DNA from: CAVTWD01 sp963738325
GTDB lineage: Bacteria; Actinomycetota; Acidimicrobiia; Acidimicrobiales; Ilumatobacteraceae
Assembly (NCBI GenBank): GCA_963738325.1
Contig: CAVTWD010000005.1
Coordinates: forward strand, 4,970-68,969
DNA length: 64,000 nt
Reading direction: 5' to 3'
A program made the position numbers and the translations under genes. This document shows positions 25,067 to 34,910 of this stretch, in pieces. The notes below the pieces were generated by a model. It was not told the origin of the DNA, did not search any database, and saw nothing but the letters and a program-made list of their open reading frames with translations. The stretch's first letter is position 1. Each line of letters starts with the position of its first letter.

Positions 25067-26679
25067 CGCAGCGACCGACCCAGGTTCACCTGAACCGGAA
25101 GCGGTTCGGGCCACCGCGGCCGCATCGCCCACGGTGCGCGACCCGTGCCGAGTGGGCACGACCAGATCGGCCAGCTCGAGGGCGTTGGGCACGACCGTCG
25201 CCACCGGCGTGCCAGAGAGCTGCTCACGGACCTGCTCGCGATAGCCGACCGAGTTGTAGGCGCAGAACGGGATCAGCCGCCCGTCGGGAGTGATCTGCTC
25301 GACGCAGCACTTCATCAGCTGGCGGACGTTGAGCGTGTAGGCATCCTGGAAGTCCTGGACGACGATCATGAACGCCTTCGACGGCGATCTCGGCCAGTGC
25401 GTCGGGGAAGTCGATGCCGCACGCTGCGCAGGTCTCGAGGGCGGCGCCGGCGATGTGGCGCAGATCGTCGGGCAGGCCGAGCGAGGCCAGCGCCGTCTGG
25501 AGCCCGCCGACCATGGCGTCGGTGCCCGGGATGGCCGAGGCGCTCCACAGGCCCTCCAGGACGCGACGCAGGCTCGGGTCGGGCAGCGCCCGGTTGGCCA
25601 AGTAGTCGAGGTAGTCCTCCATCGCCAGCAGGCGGGGGATGGGCAGCGACGTCTTCCTCGTCGGCGAGCAGGTAGGTGATCGACCGGCACGTCGGCGCAC
25701 AGCACGGCACCGGGAAGAAGTCGGTTGGGCGGAACCAGTCGGGGCACTGGTCGACAAGGCCGTGGATGATGTCGGAGTTGGTGAGCCGCTGGCGGGGGTC
25801 GAACGTGAGGTGGCGACCGGCGTGGGTGACCGGCTGGAACACGACGCCGTGCACTGCCGGGATGGTCGATGCCGTGGCGGACGACGGCGCCGAGCTCGTG
25901 GGTGTTGACGCCGGCCTCGACTGCGGCGACCAGCATCACGGCCAAGCCGGCCTCGGCGCACCGGTCCAGCGCCTGGGCCTTGGCCTTGCGTAAGTCGCGG
26001 CCACGCAACGCCAAGTGCGTCGCTGCGTCGAGGCCGTCGAACTGGAAGTAGATCTTCACCCCCAGCTCGGCGAGCGCCGGGGCGAAGCTGGGGTCGTGGG
26101 CGAGCCGGATCCCGTTGGTGTTGAGCACCACCGTGCGAACGCCCTTGGCGCGGGCCATGGCGCAGAACTCGAGGATCTGAGGATGGATCGACGGTTCACC
26201 GCCGGAGAACATCACCACCTCGGGTTCGCCCTCGGCAGCCACGAACGCGTCGAGGCCCGCCTCACCTGCTCCAACGTGAGGGAGAACCCGTCAGGTTGAT
26301 GCCCCGAGTCGGCGAAGCAGACCGGGCAGTCGAGGTTGCAGGCGGTGTTGACCTCGATCAACCCCAGGCAGGCGTGCTGCTTGTGATCCGGGCACAGCCC
26401 GCAATCGAGCGGGCAGCCGTCACGGACCTCGGTCTGGAACTCCAGCGGGATCGTGCCCGGCTTGTTGAACCGCTGGATGTCGACGTACATCGCCGCGTCG
26501 CCGTAGAGCAGCGCCTCGAACGGGCCGTGGTCGCGGCACCGCTTCCGCAGCCACACCTTCTGGTCGCGGATGTTGACCTCGGCGTCGACCACCGCCTTGC
26601 ACACCGGGCAGACGCTCTTCGTGTACTCCACGAACACCTCGTCCCGGTCGACACGAGGACGCGACGGCACAGGGCTCAC
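25065..26679 (-). CDS. Radical SAM protein of the tetraether-lipid-synthase (Tes/MJ0619) type (frameshifts)
   Basis: About 540 residues after bridging at least four shifts. The N-terminal rubredoxin-like part has YTKSVCPVCKAVVDAEV and RKRCRDHGPFEALLYGD. Then follow CPLDCGLCPDHKQHACLG, an extra Fe-S site, and the radical SAM cluster CNLDCPVCFADSG (CxxxCxxC). Further marks: VVMFSGGEPSIHPQI, YFQFDGLDAATHLALRG, GVVFQPVTHAGRH, FPVPCCAPTCRSITY and the tail CCVEQITPDGRLIPFCAYN. This is the architecture of Tes-like enzymes that join lipid chains or modify inert carbons. The GTG start at 26679 has GGAGG upstream. Its pairing with an ArsM-like methyltransferase inside an arsenic island suggests another substrate. 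Confidence 0.75.
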
Positions 26680-26730
26680 AGCAGACCTCCAGAGAGGACG
26701 AACAACAGCAGACCTCCAGAGAGGACGAAC
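26679..26730. repeat. 27-bp tandem duplication at the start of the radical SAM gene
   Basis: The unit beginning CAGCAGACCTCCAGAGAGG at 26679 is repeated at 26706 with no spacer. Read on the minus strand each copy contains GGAGGTCTGCTG, the ribosome-binding site of the radical SAM gene, so the site is present twice, 27 bases apart. The remaining 26731-26974 shows no gene. Confidence 0.7.
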
Positions 26731-26974
26731 GAAGCCGAAACCCGGCCCAGGCGGCGAGCATTCCGGATCTGCCCCATGTTTGCATCGAAGCACGAACGCG
26801 TCGCCCGCCGCGCCGGAGTCCCGGTCATCCGCCTCCACGACCTCCGCCTCCCCCGCGGCAGCCTGGGACCCTGGCCTCCAGAACGTGCTCGACCTACGCG
26901 TCGGTGGCGGCTGCTGCGAGACCGACCACGAGCACACTTGACGCCGCCGCCGCGGGCCATTCGCTCCATGATTA

Positions 26975-26998
26975 TTGACTCAAGAGATAGTGAGTGAA
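26975..26998. promoter_or_regulatory. Candidate ArsR operator upstream of the arsR-arsC fusion
   Basis: TTGACTCA and TGAGTGAA form a dyad with an eight-base spacer and one mismatch, ending 11 bases before the GTG start at 27010. The site lies in an AT-rich island within very GC-rich DNA, typical of a regulated promoter. TTGACT may also serve as a -35 element. The divergent radical SAM gene starts 296 bases to the left and could share it. Confidence 0.45.
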
Positions 26999-27009
26999 AC
27001 AGTGAGACG

Positions 27010-27671
27010 GTGCATGAGCGTGACCTCGAGCGGCGCGCAGCCGTCCACGCCGCCCTCGGCGACCCGACGAGGCTGGCGATCGTGGACGAGCTGCTCGCCT
27101 GCGACCGGTCACCGGTCGAGCTGCGCCGGCTCACCGGGACCGAGTCGAACCTGTTGGCGCATCACCTCGACGTGCTGGCGGGCGTGGGCCTGATCACCCG
27201 CCAGCGCTCCAGCGGTGATGGACGACGCCGTTACGTGCACCTCGACCAGGCGGCCCTGATCGCGGTCATGGTGACGGCTCGGGTCGCCCCGCAGCCGGTG
27301 GTGTTCGTCTGCACCCACAACTCCGCCCGCTCGCAGCTGGCAGCCGCCCTGTGGACAGCGATCACGGCGGCGCCCGCGGACAGCGCCGGCACGCAGCCCG
27401 CCCGCCGCGTTCATCCGGGCGCGCTCGACGCTGCTCGCCGGGCCGGGCTCGACATGTCCGGTGCCGTACCTCGCGACATGGCGGAAGTGGAGCTGATCGA
27501 TCGTCTCGTGGTCACCGTGTGCGATCAGCCCACGAGGAGCTCGACCCGCCACCGTCGTGGCTGCACTGGTCGATACCCGACCCGGTGGCCGCACCGACAA
27601 AGGCCGCGTTCGACCGCACCCTGACAGAGCTACGCCAGCGCATCACGCACACCGTTGGGCAGGCGTCATGA
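27010..27671 (+). CDS. ArsR-ArsC fusion: repressor domain plus arsenate-reductase-like domain (one frameshift)
   Basis: About 220 residues. Residues 1-90 are an ArsR winged helix (LGDPTRLAIVDELLACDRSP, SNLLAHHLDVLAGVGLITRQ, RRYVHLDQAAL). Residues 97-215 are a low-molecular-weight phosphatase-type arsenate reductase: VVFVCTHNSARSQLAAALW has the CX5R loop. A shift near 27530 restores ELDPPPSWLHWSIPDP and a tail ending THTVGQAS. Such fusions may sense arsenate reduction products directly or make the reductase under its own control. The GTG start is in frame with the repressor; an ATG four bases on is out of frame. It leads an operon with the next arsC. Confidence 0.8.
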
Positions 27672-27760
27672 CAGAGCTGTCGCGGCGGCCACCCGCCGGC
27701 GCGCTGATCACGCTCATCTCGCGGTGTCCGGCGGCCACTTCAACCCCTCTGGAGGATTCC

Positions 27761-28407
27761 ATGCCCGACCTCGAAAGCCTGTCCATCGACCAGCGCCACG
27801 CACTGCGGGTAGCCGCTGCCACGCTGTACAAGGAGTTCGGGGAGTTCTTCTCCACCGAGACCATCGAGCTGTTCCTCCAGACCAGCTACGACCAGTTCGC
27901 CGACCGGGCCACCATCACCAACTTCCTGCCCCTCATGGCCGAACGCTTCGCCCGCCAACGCCTCCGCGCCCTCGCCCAGGTGGAGGGAAGGGCACCGACG
28001 GCACCCCCATCGTGCTGTTCCTGTGCGTCCACAACGCCGGGCGCTCCCAGATGGCCCTCGGCTGGTTCAACCACCTCGCCGGCGACCGAGCGGTCGCCTG
28101 GTCCGGCGGATCCGAGCCCGGCAGCGAGATCAACCCGGCCGCGGTGGCGGCCATGGCCGAGGTCGGCATCGATATCACTGCCGAGTTCCCCAAGCCCTGG
28201 ACCGAGGAGATCATCAAGGCCGCCGACGTGGTCGTCACCATGGGATGCGGTGACGCCTGCCCGCTCTACCCGGGCAAGCGCTACGAGGACTGGGAGCTCG
28301 ACGACCCCGCCGGGCGCGACGTCGCCGCCGTGCGGCCCATCCGCGACGAGGTCCGCCGCCGGGTCGAACGGCTCCTCACCGAACTCGGCGTGACCAGCTC
28401 GGCCTGA
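27761..28407 (+). CDS. arsC: Arsenate reductase with N-terminal three-helix domain (one frameshift)
   Basis: The ATG at 27761 follows GGAGG. The first 70 residues (RVAAATLYKEFGEFFSTETI, ITNFLPLMAERFARQRLRAL) form the three-helix domain found in several actinobacterial arsenate reductases. A shift near 27985 leads to GTPIVLFLCVHNAGRSQMAL, the phosphatase CX5R loop, then GSEINPAAVAAMAEVGIDIT, and VVTMGCGDACPLYPGKRYEDW, which holds the resolving-cysteine region and the catalytic Asp. It reduces arsenate to arsenite, probably with mycothiol/mycoredoxin in this lineage. The arsenite is then available to Acr3 or to ArsM. Confidence 0.9.
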
Positions 28408-28416
28408 GCGCGGCCC

Positions 28417-29397
28417 TCAACGCGATGTCTTGACCGGGATGCCGCCCAGGCCGGTGCCGTCGGCGAGGTTGCGGTGCAGCGTCAGCCACAACCGGAGCAG
28501 GTGACGGCGGCGGGCCGGGTCGTCGTGGTCCTGGTAGGCCGTGCGGGAGTGCAGGATCGTCCGGTTGGCCAGCCACTGCATGTCGCCAGGCTGGAAGTCC
28601 ATATCGAGGTGGATCGCCCGGTCGTGGGCCAGCTCGTCGATCAGATCGAGCAGCTCCACCTGCGCGACGGTGAGCCGGGGCACGTCGGCATGGGACTGCG
28701 CCTTGTCGATGTACCAGCGCAGATACACGAACTGGAACCGATCGCCCAGGCCCGACAGGATCGGCGCCGCGAACCACGGGCGCTCGCCGGGGCGCTCCTC
28801 CCCGTAGCGGTCGAAGTACCACGGCTCGCGCAGCAGCGGCTCGAGGTCGGGCCGGCGACGAGCCACCTCCTGGTAGATCGTGACGGAGCTGGCGATCTGC
28901 GACAGGCCTCCCGATTTGGCTGGCTGGAGGCAGAGCAGGCCGACGACGTCGGACCCGTCGACGTGGAACGGCTGTGCCAGGCGGGTGCGGTAGCGGCGCA
29001 CCGTCGGGTCATCGGGGTCCGACCCGTCGTCGCGCACATGGCCGAGCAGATCACCGGCGGCGTTCTGGGACACGGGCACACCCAACTGGAGCCCGAGCGC
29101 CACGTAGGCCATCGCCGACCCGTCCTCACCGAGCTCGTCCACCGGCATGCCGCGCACCAGCACGAACCCGCGCCCGCCGTCCAGCTCGTCGGCCCACCCG
29201 TCCACGACCGGGGCGAGGCACGGGAGGGCGAGCGGTTCACGGTCGAGCTGGTCGACGGGCACGCCGGCTCGCTGGAGGCGGTCGACCAGGTTCACGAGCT
29301 CGCCGACCTCGTCAGGGATCAGCTCGTGGAGCCACACCGTCGAGGTGGTGAGGTCGGCGCCTCTCCAGGCGGCCGGGTGCTGGGTGTCGGGCGTCAT
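28417..29397 (-). CDS. TauD/TfdA-like Fe(II)/2-oxoglutarate dioxygenase
   Basis: An intact 326-residue protein from the ATG at 29395-29397. It has the clavaminate synthase-like double-stranded beta-helix: RGMPVDELGEDGSAMAYVAL near residue 85, QPFHVDGSDVVGLLCLQPAK near 155 with the HxD pair of the iron site, and ANRTILHSRTAYQDHDDPAR near 275, giving the distal His and the Arg that holds 2-oxoglutarate. Substrates in this family range from taurine to amino acids and lipids and cannot be read from sequence. It ends ten bases from the convergent arsC stop. In this arsenic-rich setting oxidation of an organoarsenical is possible but unproven. Confidence 0.85.
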   Translation of the reverse strand: MTPDTQHPAAWRGADLTTSTVWLHELIPDEVGELVNLVDRLQRAGVPVDQLDREPLALPCLAPVVDGWADELDGGRGFVLVRGMPVDELGEDGSAMAYVALGLQLGVPVSQNAAGDLLGHVRDDGSDPDDPTVRRYRTRLAQPFHVDGSDVVGLLCLQPAKSGGLSQIASSVTIYQEVARRRPDLEPLLREPWYFDRYGEERPGERPWFAAPILSGLGDRFQFVYLRWYIDKAQSHADVPRLTVAQVELLDLIDELAHDRAIHLDMDFQPGDMQWLANRTILHSRTAYQDHDDPARRRHLLRLWLTLHRNLADGTGLGGIPVKTSR

Positions 29398-29575
29398 GGG
29401 CTGCACTCTGGTGGCGCATCGTGATCGCTGCAACCGCCGCAACGCTGGTACGGGAGCGGATCTGACGACGGTGTGTCCATGAGGACGCAACCTTCACCGC
29501 ACCGCGGCCCCCGTCGTCGGTTGGGGTGCCGGTTCGCTGTGAGCCGGCCTCGTCCGAACCCATGGAGGACACGCC

Positions 29576-30391
29576 ATGAACACCGCAGCCGTCCCGACCA
29601 CCAGCCCGGTGCAGGTGGCCCCGGAGACGTTCCTGATCCCCAACCTCGCCGACGGCGGCGACGGCGTGTACGTGCCGGTCAACTCGCTGCTCATCCGGGG
29701 GCCGAGCCGATCGTGGTCGACACCGGCGCCCCGGTCCACCGCCAGCAGTGGCTCGACAAGGTGTACGGCCTGATCGAACCGGAGGACATCCGGTGGGTGT
29801 TCCTCAGCCACGAGGACGGCGACCACACCGGCGGTCTCGCCGACGTCCTCACCGCGGCGCCGAACGCGACGCTGGTGTTGAACATGTTCGGCACCGAACA
29901 CCTCGCGCTCGAACGGCCGGTTGACATGCAACGGCTGATGTGGCGGGACCCGGGCGAGACGTTCAACGCCGGTGACCGCACCCTGCGGCTGTTCCTGCCG
30001 CCGATCTTCGACGGGCCCGCCACCCGCGGCCTGATCGACGAGCGCACCGGGGTGATGTGGGCCGTCGACTCGTTCGCTGCGCTCACCCCGGGTGCCGTGC
30101 ACCACGTCGCCGACATCCCGGCCGACCTGTACGACGAGAGCTTCGGGGTGTTCAACAGCATGGTGTCACCGTGGCACGCCTGGCTCGACCCGGTGGCCTA
30201 CGGCCGTGCACGTCGACAGCGTCGAGCGGCTGGCCCCGTCGGTGGTCACCACGGCCCACGGGCCGGTGCTCACCGGCGACGCGATCGGTGACGCCTTCGC
30301 CCGGGTCCGGGTGTTGGCCGGTCAGCCCCGCGCCGCCACCCCCGGTCAATCGTTGCTCGACGAGCTGCTGGCCTCGGCCGTGGCCGCCTGA
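29576..30391 (+). CDS. MBL-fold (metallo-beta-lactamase superfamily) hydrolase (frameshifts)
   Basis: About 270 residues. Starting at the ATG at 29576 (MNTAAVPTTSPVQVAPETFL), a shift near 29697 leads to EPIVVDTGAPVHRQQWLDKV and the metal motif FLSHEDGDHTGGLADVL, which has the His-x-x-x-Asp-His order with a Glu insert. The middle, MWAVDSFAALTPGAVHHVAD, resembles flavodiiron-type MBL domains, as does VVTTAHGPVLTGDAI near the end with the last His. Another shift lies near 30205. The metal could be di-iron or zinc; no flavodoxin domain follows, so oxygen or NO reduction would need a partner. It precedes a secreted protein gene on the same strand. Confidence 0.75.
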
Positions 30392-30408
30392 AGGGGAAGG
30401 ACGCTGCC

Positions 30409-30921
30409 ATGACCACCGCCACCATCCGCCGCTCGCTCACCGCGCTGACCTTCGTCGTCGTCGCCGTCGCCGGCACCTCGGCGGCTGCGAGCGCCACGCC
30501 GGCCAGCCGCCCACCGCTGGTCACCATCAACGGGACGGGCACCTGGGCACCCCGGCCCCACGGCGACGTCGTCGTCAACGGGCAGGCCGAGGTCACCTGG
30601 CGCTCCGGCGTGACCCGCACCGTCGAGCTGGCCGCGACCATCGGCCCCGACGACCGCACGATGCCCGCTCCCGGGGAGTGCGAGCCGGCCGTGTCGACCC
30701 TCACCGTCTACGGCCGGGGCCGGCTGGACGTCACCCTCATGGGCGACGGCGACGTGTGCGGTGAGTATCCGGAGCCGCCGACGTCGATCGTCACCCATGT
30801 GTTCACCGGCCGGTACGAGGTTCTCGACACCACTCGGCGCCGGCTGGCCGGCACCGACGGGTTCTTCGAGATCCGCCTCGCGGCCGACAGCACGGCCAGC
30901 GCCTTCGTCATCGACACGTGA
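30409..30921 (+). CDS. Secreted protein of unknown function
   Basis: An intact 170-residue protein with a clear signal peptide: basic start TIRRS, a hydrophobic stretch LTALTFVVVAVAGTSA and probable cleavage after ASA near residue 29. The mature part is rich in Thr, Val and Gly with beta-strand rhythm and two Cys (in PGECEPA and DGDVCGEY) that could form a disulfide. GGAAGG lies upstream of the ATG at 30409. It starts 18 bases after the MBL gene and probably shares its transcript. No family recognised. Confidence 0.6.
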   Translation: MTTATIRRSLTALTFVVVAVAGTSAAASATPASRPPLVTINGTGTWAPRPHGDVVVNGQAEVTWRSGVTRTVELAATIGPDDRTMPAPGECEPAVSTLTVYGRGRLDVTLMGDGDVCGEYPEPPTSIVTHVFTGRYEVLDTTRRRLAGTDGFFEIRLAADSTASAFVIDT

Positions 30922-30984
30922 CCACCCGACCCCCAACCTGATCCTGCCGGCACCAAACACGCCGGCCGGATCGGCCGCGTCGTC

Positions 30985-31730
30985 TCAGGCCCCGTGCAGC
31001 TGAACCCGGCCGAAGGCGACGGCGTGGCGGACACCGAGGGCGCGGCCCGCTCCGATGGTCATGCCATGGAGGAACTCGGCGGGGTCGAAGTCTCGGCCGA
31101 GGCCGTCGAGGTAGGCCGCGGTGGGCTTGCAGCGACTCGACACCGGCGGCGAGGGTGTCGGTGACGTCGACGGCGTGGGTCGGTTCGTTGGAGCCCATCA
31201 CGTACACGTGCCGAACACCGGGCCAGGGCTCGAAGCCGTCGTCGAGCAGCTCGGGGAAGATCCATCGGTTGGCGGCGTCTCTCGCTGCGTCGAGGGTGGC
31301 GATGCCGACGGCACGGTGGTCGGCCTGGTTGACGATGCGCTGCTCGGGCGACAACCCGTAGGTGAGGTCGTACGTGGCGATCAGCAGCACGTCGGGCTGC
31401 GAGCGGCGGATCTCCCGAGCCACGTCCCGGCGGAGGCTGGGGCCCTGCTCGATGACGCCGTCGGGGTAGCCGCAGGAAACGGACGTCGTCGACGCCGACG
31501 ATCTTGGCGCTGTGCTCCTGCTCGGCCATCCGGATCGGCCCGGCCTCCTCCGGCGGGAGGCCGTCGATGCCGGCTTCGCCGTTGGTGACGACGACGTAGC
31601 CCACCCACTTGCCGGCCTTCGTCCACCGGGCCACGGCACTGGCCGCGCCGTACTCCAAGTCGTCGGGGTGGGCGACGACAGCCAACATCCTCTGCCAGTC
31701 CTCGGGCACGGCTCCCAGGGGATGGTCCAC
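30985..31730 (-). CDS. PIG-L/LmbE family deacetylase (frameshifts)
   Basis: The GTG at 31728-31730, preceded by GGAGGAC, begins VDHPLGAVPEDWQRMLAVVA. The metal motif AHPDDLEYGAASAVARW is that of the PIG-L family, with the zinc ligands His, Asp and Asp in HPDD. Next come VVVTNGEAGIDG and, after a shift near 31470, YPDGVIEQGPSLRRDVAREI and NQADHRAVGIATLDA with the distal His; another shift near 31130 leads to the end GRVQLHGA. In actinobacteria PIG-L enzymes make mycothiol or cleave mycothiol S-conjugates, so thiol-linked detoxification is a reasonable guess here. About 248 residues. Confidence 0.75.
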
Positions 31731-31887
31731 AGCTCGTCCTCCTTCGTAGTCACGTTGCGATCCCGATGACGAAGCGCCCACCGCATGGACGCACTTTCCG
31801 ACTCGAGCTGCGTCCGTCGCCGCGGTCGTTCGTCATCGACGGTGCCTCCCCACACCGAGTGGGAGCCGACGAAGGAGCACCCTCGCC

Positions 31888-32359
31888 ATGTCCACCAGCC
31901 GTGTCCAGCTCGCCCTCAACGTCGCCGACATCGAGGCCGCCACCGGCTTCTACCGGGACCTGTTCGGAGTCGAGCCGGCCAAGCGGCGACCGGGTTACGC
32001 CAACTTCGAGATCGCCGACCCGCCCCTCAAGCTCGTGCTGTTCGAGAACCCCGATGCGGCGTCACCGCTCAACCACCTCGGCGTCGAGGTCGCCGACACC
32101 GGCCGACGTCGCCGCGGCGGCCGGGCCGGTTCGACGCCGCCGGGCTGCGCGCACACGATGACCGAGGCCGACCGCTGCTGCCACGCCGTGCAGGACAAGG
32201 TGTGGGTCGACGCTCCCGACGTACCCCTCGGCGCCTGGGAGTTCTACACCGTCCTCGCCGACGACCCCGCCGAGGGCGACGGCACGGCCGCCAGGGTGCA
32301 TGCTGCGCGACGACGCGACCGGCACCGGCGTGCTGCGGCAACCGCGTGCGGGAGCGTGA
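31888..32359 (+). CDS. arsI: ArsI/CadI-type C-As lyase, glyoxalase fold (frameshifts)
   Basis: About 157 residues of the vicinal-oxygen-chelate fold. The N-terminus SRVQLALNVADIEAATGFYR and FGVEPAKRRPGYANFEIADP match ArsI/CadI proteins. The pair CC in CCHAVQDKVWVDAPD, near residues 95-97, corresponds to the cysteines that bind trivalent organoarsenicals in ArsI, and LGAWEFYTVLADD carries the metal-binding Glu. Shifts near 32100 and 32295 must be bridged. ArsI splits the carbon-arsenic bond of methylarsenite and aromatic arsenicals, releasing arsenite. It is one base away from an ABC transporter gene, so the two probably form one operon. Confidence 0.8.
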
Positions 32360-32360
32360 C

Positions 32361-33286
32361 ATGGCCGCCGAAGCCGTGGTCGTCGAGGACGTGCAGGTCG
32401 CCTTCGGGACCACCTGGGCGCTCGGACGGCATCGACCTGCGCGTCCCGCCGGGCACCACGCTCGGGGTGCTCGGCCACAACGGCGCCGGCAAGACCACCT
32501 TGATCCGGGTCCTGACCACGCTGGTCCGCCCGACGGGGCCGGGTGATGGTCGACGGGATCGACGCGTCGCCGAGCCGGGCGAGGTTCGCCGCCGCATCGG
32601 TGTAACCGGCCAGTACGCCGGCCTCGACGACTTCCTGACCGACGACGGAGAACCTCGAGCTGGTCGGCCGGCTCGCTGGCCTCGCGCCGCGGCCCGGGGC
32701 CGTGCCCGGCGACCTCATCGACCGCTTCGACCTGCAGACCTCGCGGCCGCCGGGTCGGCGAGCTGTCGGGCGGCTCCCGCCGCCGGGTCGACCTGGCCGC
32801 CAGCCTGGTCGGCTCGCCGACGGTGCTGTTCCTCGACGAGCCCACCACCGGCCTCGACCCGACCGCCCGCCAGGCGCTGTGGGATGTCGTCGCCGAGCTC
32901 ACCGCCTCCGGCACCACGGTCGTGCTCACCACCCAGTACCTGGACGAAGCCGATCGGCTGGCCGACCAGGTCGTGGTCCTCGACCACGGCCGCATCGCCG
33001 GCCGAGGAACCCCGGCCGAGCTGAAGGCGGCTGGTCGGCGGCAAGGTCGTCACGGGCCACCATCCGCGACGGCTCGCGTCGACACGCTACCCACCGGCCC
33101 GACCTGCGGCGTCCCGCCGGGCCTGACCGCGTGACGGTGTCGTTCACGCTGGCCGATGCGGCCACGGCCGCCGGCGCTGATCGGCCGCCTCGCACAGACT
33201 CGGTGGCGATCACCGACCTCGAGGTCGCCTCCCCCAGCCTCGACGACGTGTTCTTCCACCTCGCACCGAGCGGAGCACCGGCATGA
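32361..33286 (+). CDS. ABC transporter ATP-binding protein, DrrA type (frameshifts)
   Basis: About 307 residues after bridging about five shifts. Walker A is LGHNGAGKTTLIRVL near residue 45; RIGVTGQYAGLDDFLT is the Q-loop region, VGELSGGSRRRVDLAASLV the signature, and TVLFLDEPTTGLDPTARQ the Walker B, followed by TTQYLDEADRLADQVVVLDH with the switch His region. The C-terminal 90 residues, ending DVFFHLAPSGAPA, match the DrrA branch, which exports drugs with a DrrB permease. The stop overlaps the permease ATG. Located after arsI, it may export an arsenical product. Confidence 0.8.
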
Positions 33287-34106
33287 ACACCCCTCCAGCG
33301 CACCGCGCCAGCGACCCCTCGCCGTGCGACCAGCTCGCCATCCTCGTCGCCCGCAACCTGCGCACCAGCGCCCGCGTTCCGCAGCTGCTGATGTTCTCGC
33401 TGACCATGCCGATGGCCATGCTGGTGCTGTTCAGCCAGGTGTTCCGCAGCGTCGCCGACAGTCCCGACCTTCCCGGACGGGGTCAGCTACATCGACTTCC
33501 TCACCCCGGCCATGCTGGCCGTGACCACCGTGATGGCCGGCACCAACGCCGGCGTGGCCGCCGCCATCGACCACACCAACGGCCTCCACGACCGCTTCGC
33601 CACCCTGCCCATGCCGCGCGGCCTCCCCGGGCTGGCCCGCACCATCAACGAGACCGTGTTCACCGTGGCCCGCGCCGCCATCCTGATCGCCGCGGCCGAC
33701 GCTGCTCGGGCTTCCGGCTTCCACGGCGGCGCCGTCGACGCCGCAGCCGGCCTCCTCGTGCTGGTCGTGCTGGCCGGGGCGATGAGCGCCCTGTTCGGCC
33801 GCATCGGCGACCGGCTGCGCCGACCCGACGTCGTGCAGTTCGCCGGGATGATGATGATGATGCCGTTCATGTTCATCTCCGGCGCCTTCGCCCCGCTGGA
33901 CACCATGCCCGGCTGGATGCAAGACCCTCGCCGCCCTCAACCCGGTCGCCCACGCCGCCGACGCCCTACGCGGCAACGTGCTCGGCACCGCCCGCCTCGG
34001 CGACACCATCGCCGCCCTCGCGGCCGCCGCCGCGCTGTGGATCGCCGTCACCGCACGGCCACGGCGCAGCCCGCGGCGGGCCACGGCGGCACCCGCCTCC
34101 CCGTGA
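33283..34106 (+). CDS. ABC-2 type permease, DrrB type (frameshifts)
   Basis: About 273 residues with six helices. The start MNTPPAHRASDPSPCDQLAI is followed by VARNLRTSARVPQLLMFSLT and a first helix; after a shift near 33475, YIDFLTPAMLAVTTVMAGTN, HDRFATLPMPRGLPGLARTI and GMMMMMPFMFISGAFAPLDT match ABC-2 permeases with their conserved P-rich loop. A second shift lies near 33925. The ATG overlaps the stop of the ATPase gene. A strong hairpin follows at 34144, closing the arsI-ABC operon. Confidence 0.8.
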
Positions 34107-34143
34107 ACGGCGCACGATCCGCACCCGAACGTCCGAGCTCCGC

Positions 34144-34174
34144 TTCCGCCGGCACACCCCCCGTGCCGGCGGAA
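34144..34174. terminator. Bidirectional terminator between convergent genes
   Basis: TTCCGCCGGCAC (34144-34155) and GTGCCGGCGGAA (34163-34174) form a perfect 12-bp stem with a loop of seven bases. It lies between the permease gene (ending at 34106 on plus) and the sigma factor gene (ending at 34316 on minus). No T-run, as usual in GC-rich bacteria. The rest of 34107-34315 shows nothing. Confidence 0.65.
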
Positions 34175-34315
34175 CCGCGTCCCGTCTCGGGTGTCCGTTT
34201 GTCGCCAGCGTCGACACCCGTCCCCGAGCGAAGCCTGATCCCATGCCCGTGTCTTGCGGCGCCGACCGTCTACAGCCCGCGCCGGATGGCGATGGTGCGG
34301 CCGTGCCGCGACCGC

Positions 34316-34910
34316 TCAGGAGCAGGACGGCGTCGCGCCGCAGCCGCACGCGGCCTGCCCGGTCGGGCGGTAGCTGGCCACGGCACCGGTCCCGTCCACT
34401 CCGACGGTGCAGCACTGCTGCAGCAAGTCCTTGAGCTGGCGGCGGGCCCGCTGCACCCGGGACTTCATCCCCGACACCGACAAGCCGAGCTGAGCCGCCG
34501 CCTGCTGGTGGGTCTGGCCATCGACATCGACCCGGCGTCAGCGCGTCGCGAGCAGTCGGCGGCAGCGCGTGCAGCATCGGCTGCAGGCACCGGGCCAACT
34601 CACGGGTGGCGTCGTTGGGCTCGTTGTCGAGCGGGCCGGGGTCGGGCCACGCGTCGTCACCGTCGAAGGGATCGTGGACGTGGCGGGTGCGGTAGTGGTC
34701 GATCACCGCGTTGCGGGCCGAGCGGTACAGCCACGCCGCCGGGTTGTCCACCCGATCGAGCGCCCCGGAGGCGATGCTGCGCACCACGACGTCCTGGGTG
34801 ATGTCGGCGGCCAGATCCGGATCACCGACCCGGGCGGCGACGAAGGCCTGGACACGGTCGAGTGTCTCGACCCAGCTGGCGTCCAGCCGATCCGTGCGCA
34901 CCTGCGACAT
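34316..34910 (-). CDS. ECF sigma factor, SigZ-like, with C-terminal cysteines (one frameshift)
   Basis: About 198 residues from the ATG at 34908-34910. Region 2 is VQAFVAARVGDPDLAADITQ with DVVVRSIASGALDRVDNPAA and WLYRSARNAVIDHYR; a shift near 34530 leads to region 4: QLGLSVSGMKSRVQRARRQL. The tail contains QQCCTVGVDGTG and ends CGCGATPSCS, seven cysteines in total. The second sigma factor at 37.2 kb has the same QCC after region 4. Tails of this kind occur in SigZ-like factors; metal or redox sensing by the cysteines is inference. It would direct RNA polymerase to a stress regulon. Confidence 0.75.

Noticed and set aside
24035..26242. Radical SAM and methyltransferase as one natural fusion protein
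   Set aside because: They share a frame only by chance of indels; the ATG of the methyltransferase overlaps a TGA in the frame expected for the radical SAM tail, matching the coupling style seen throughout the window.
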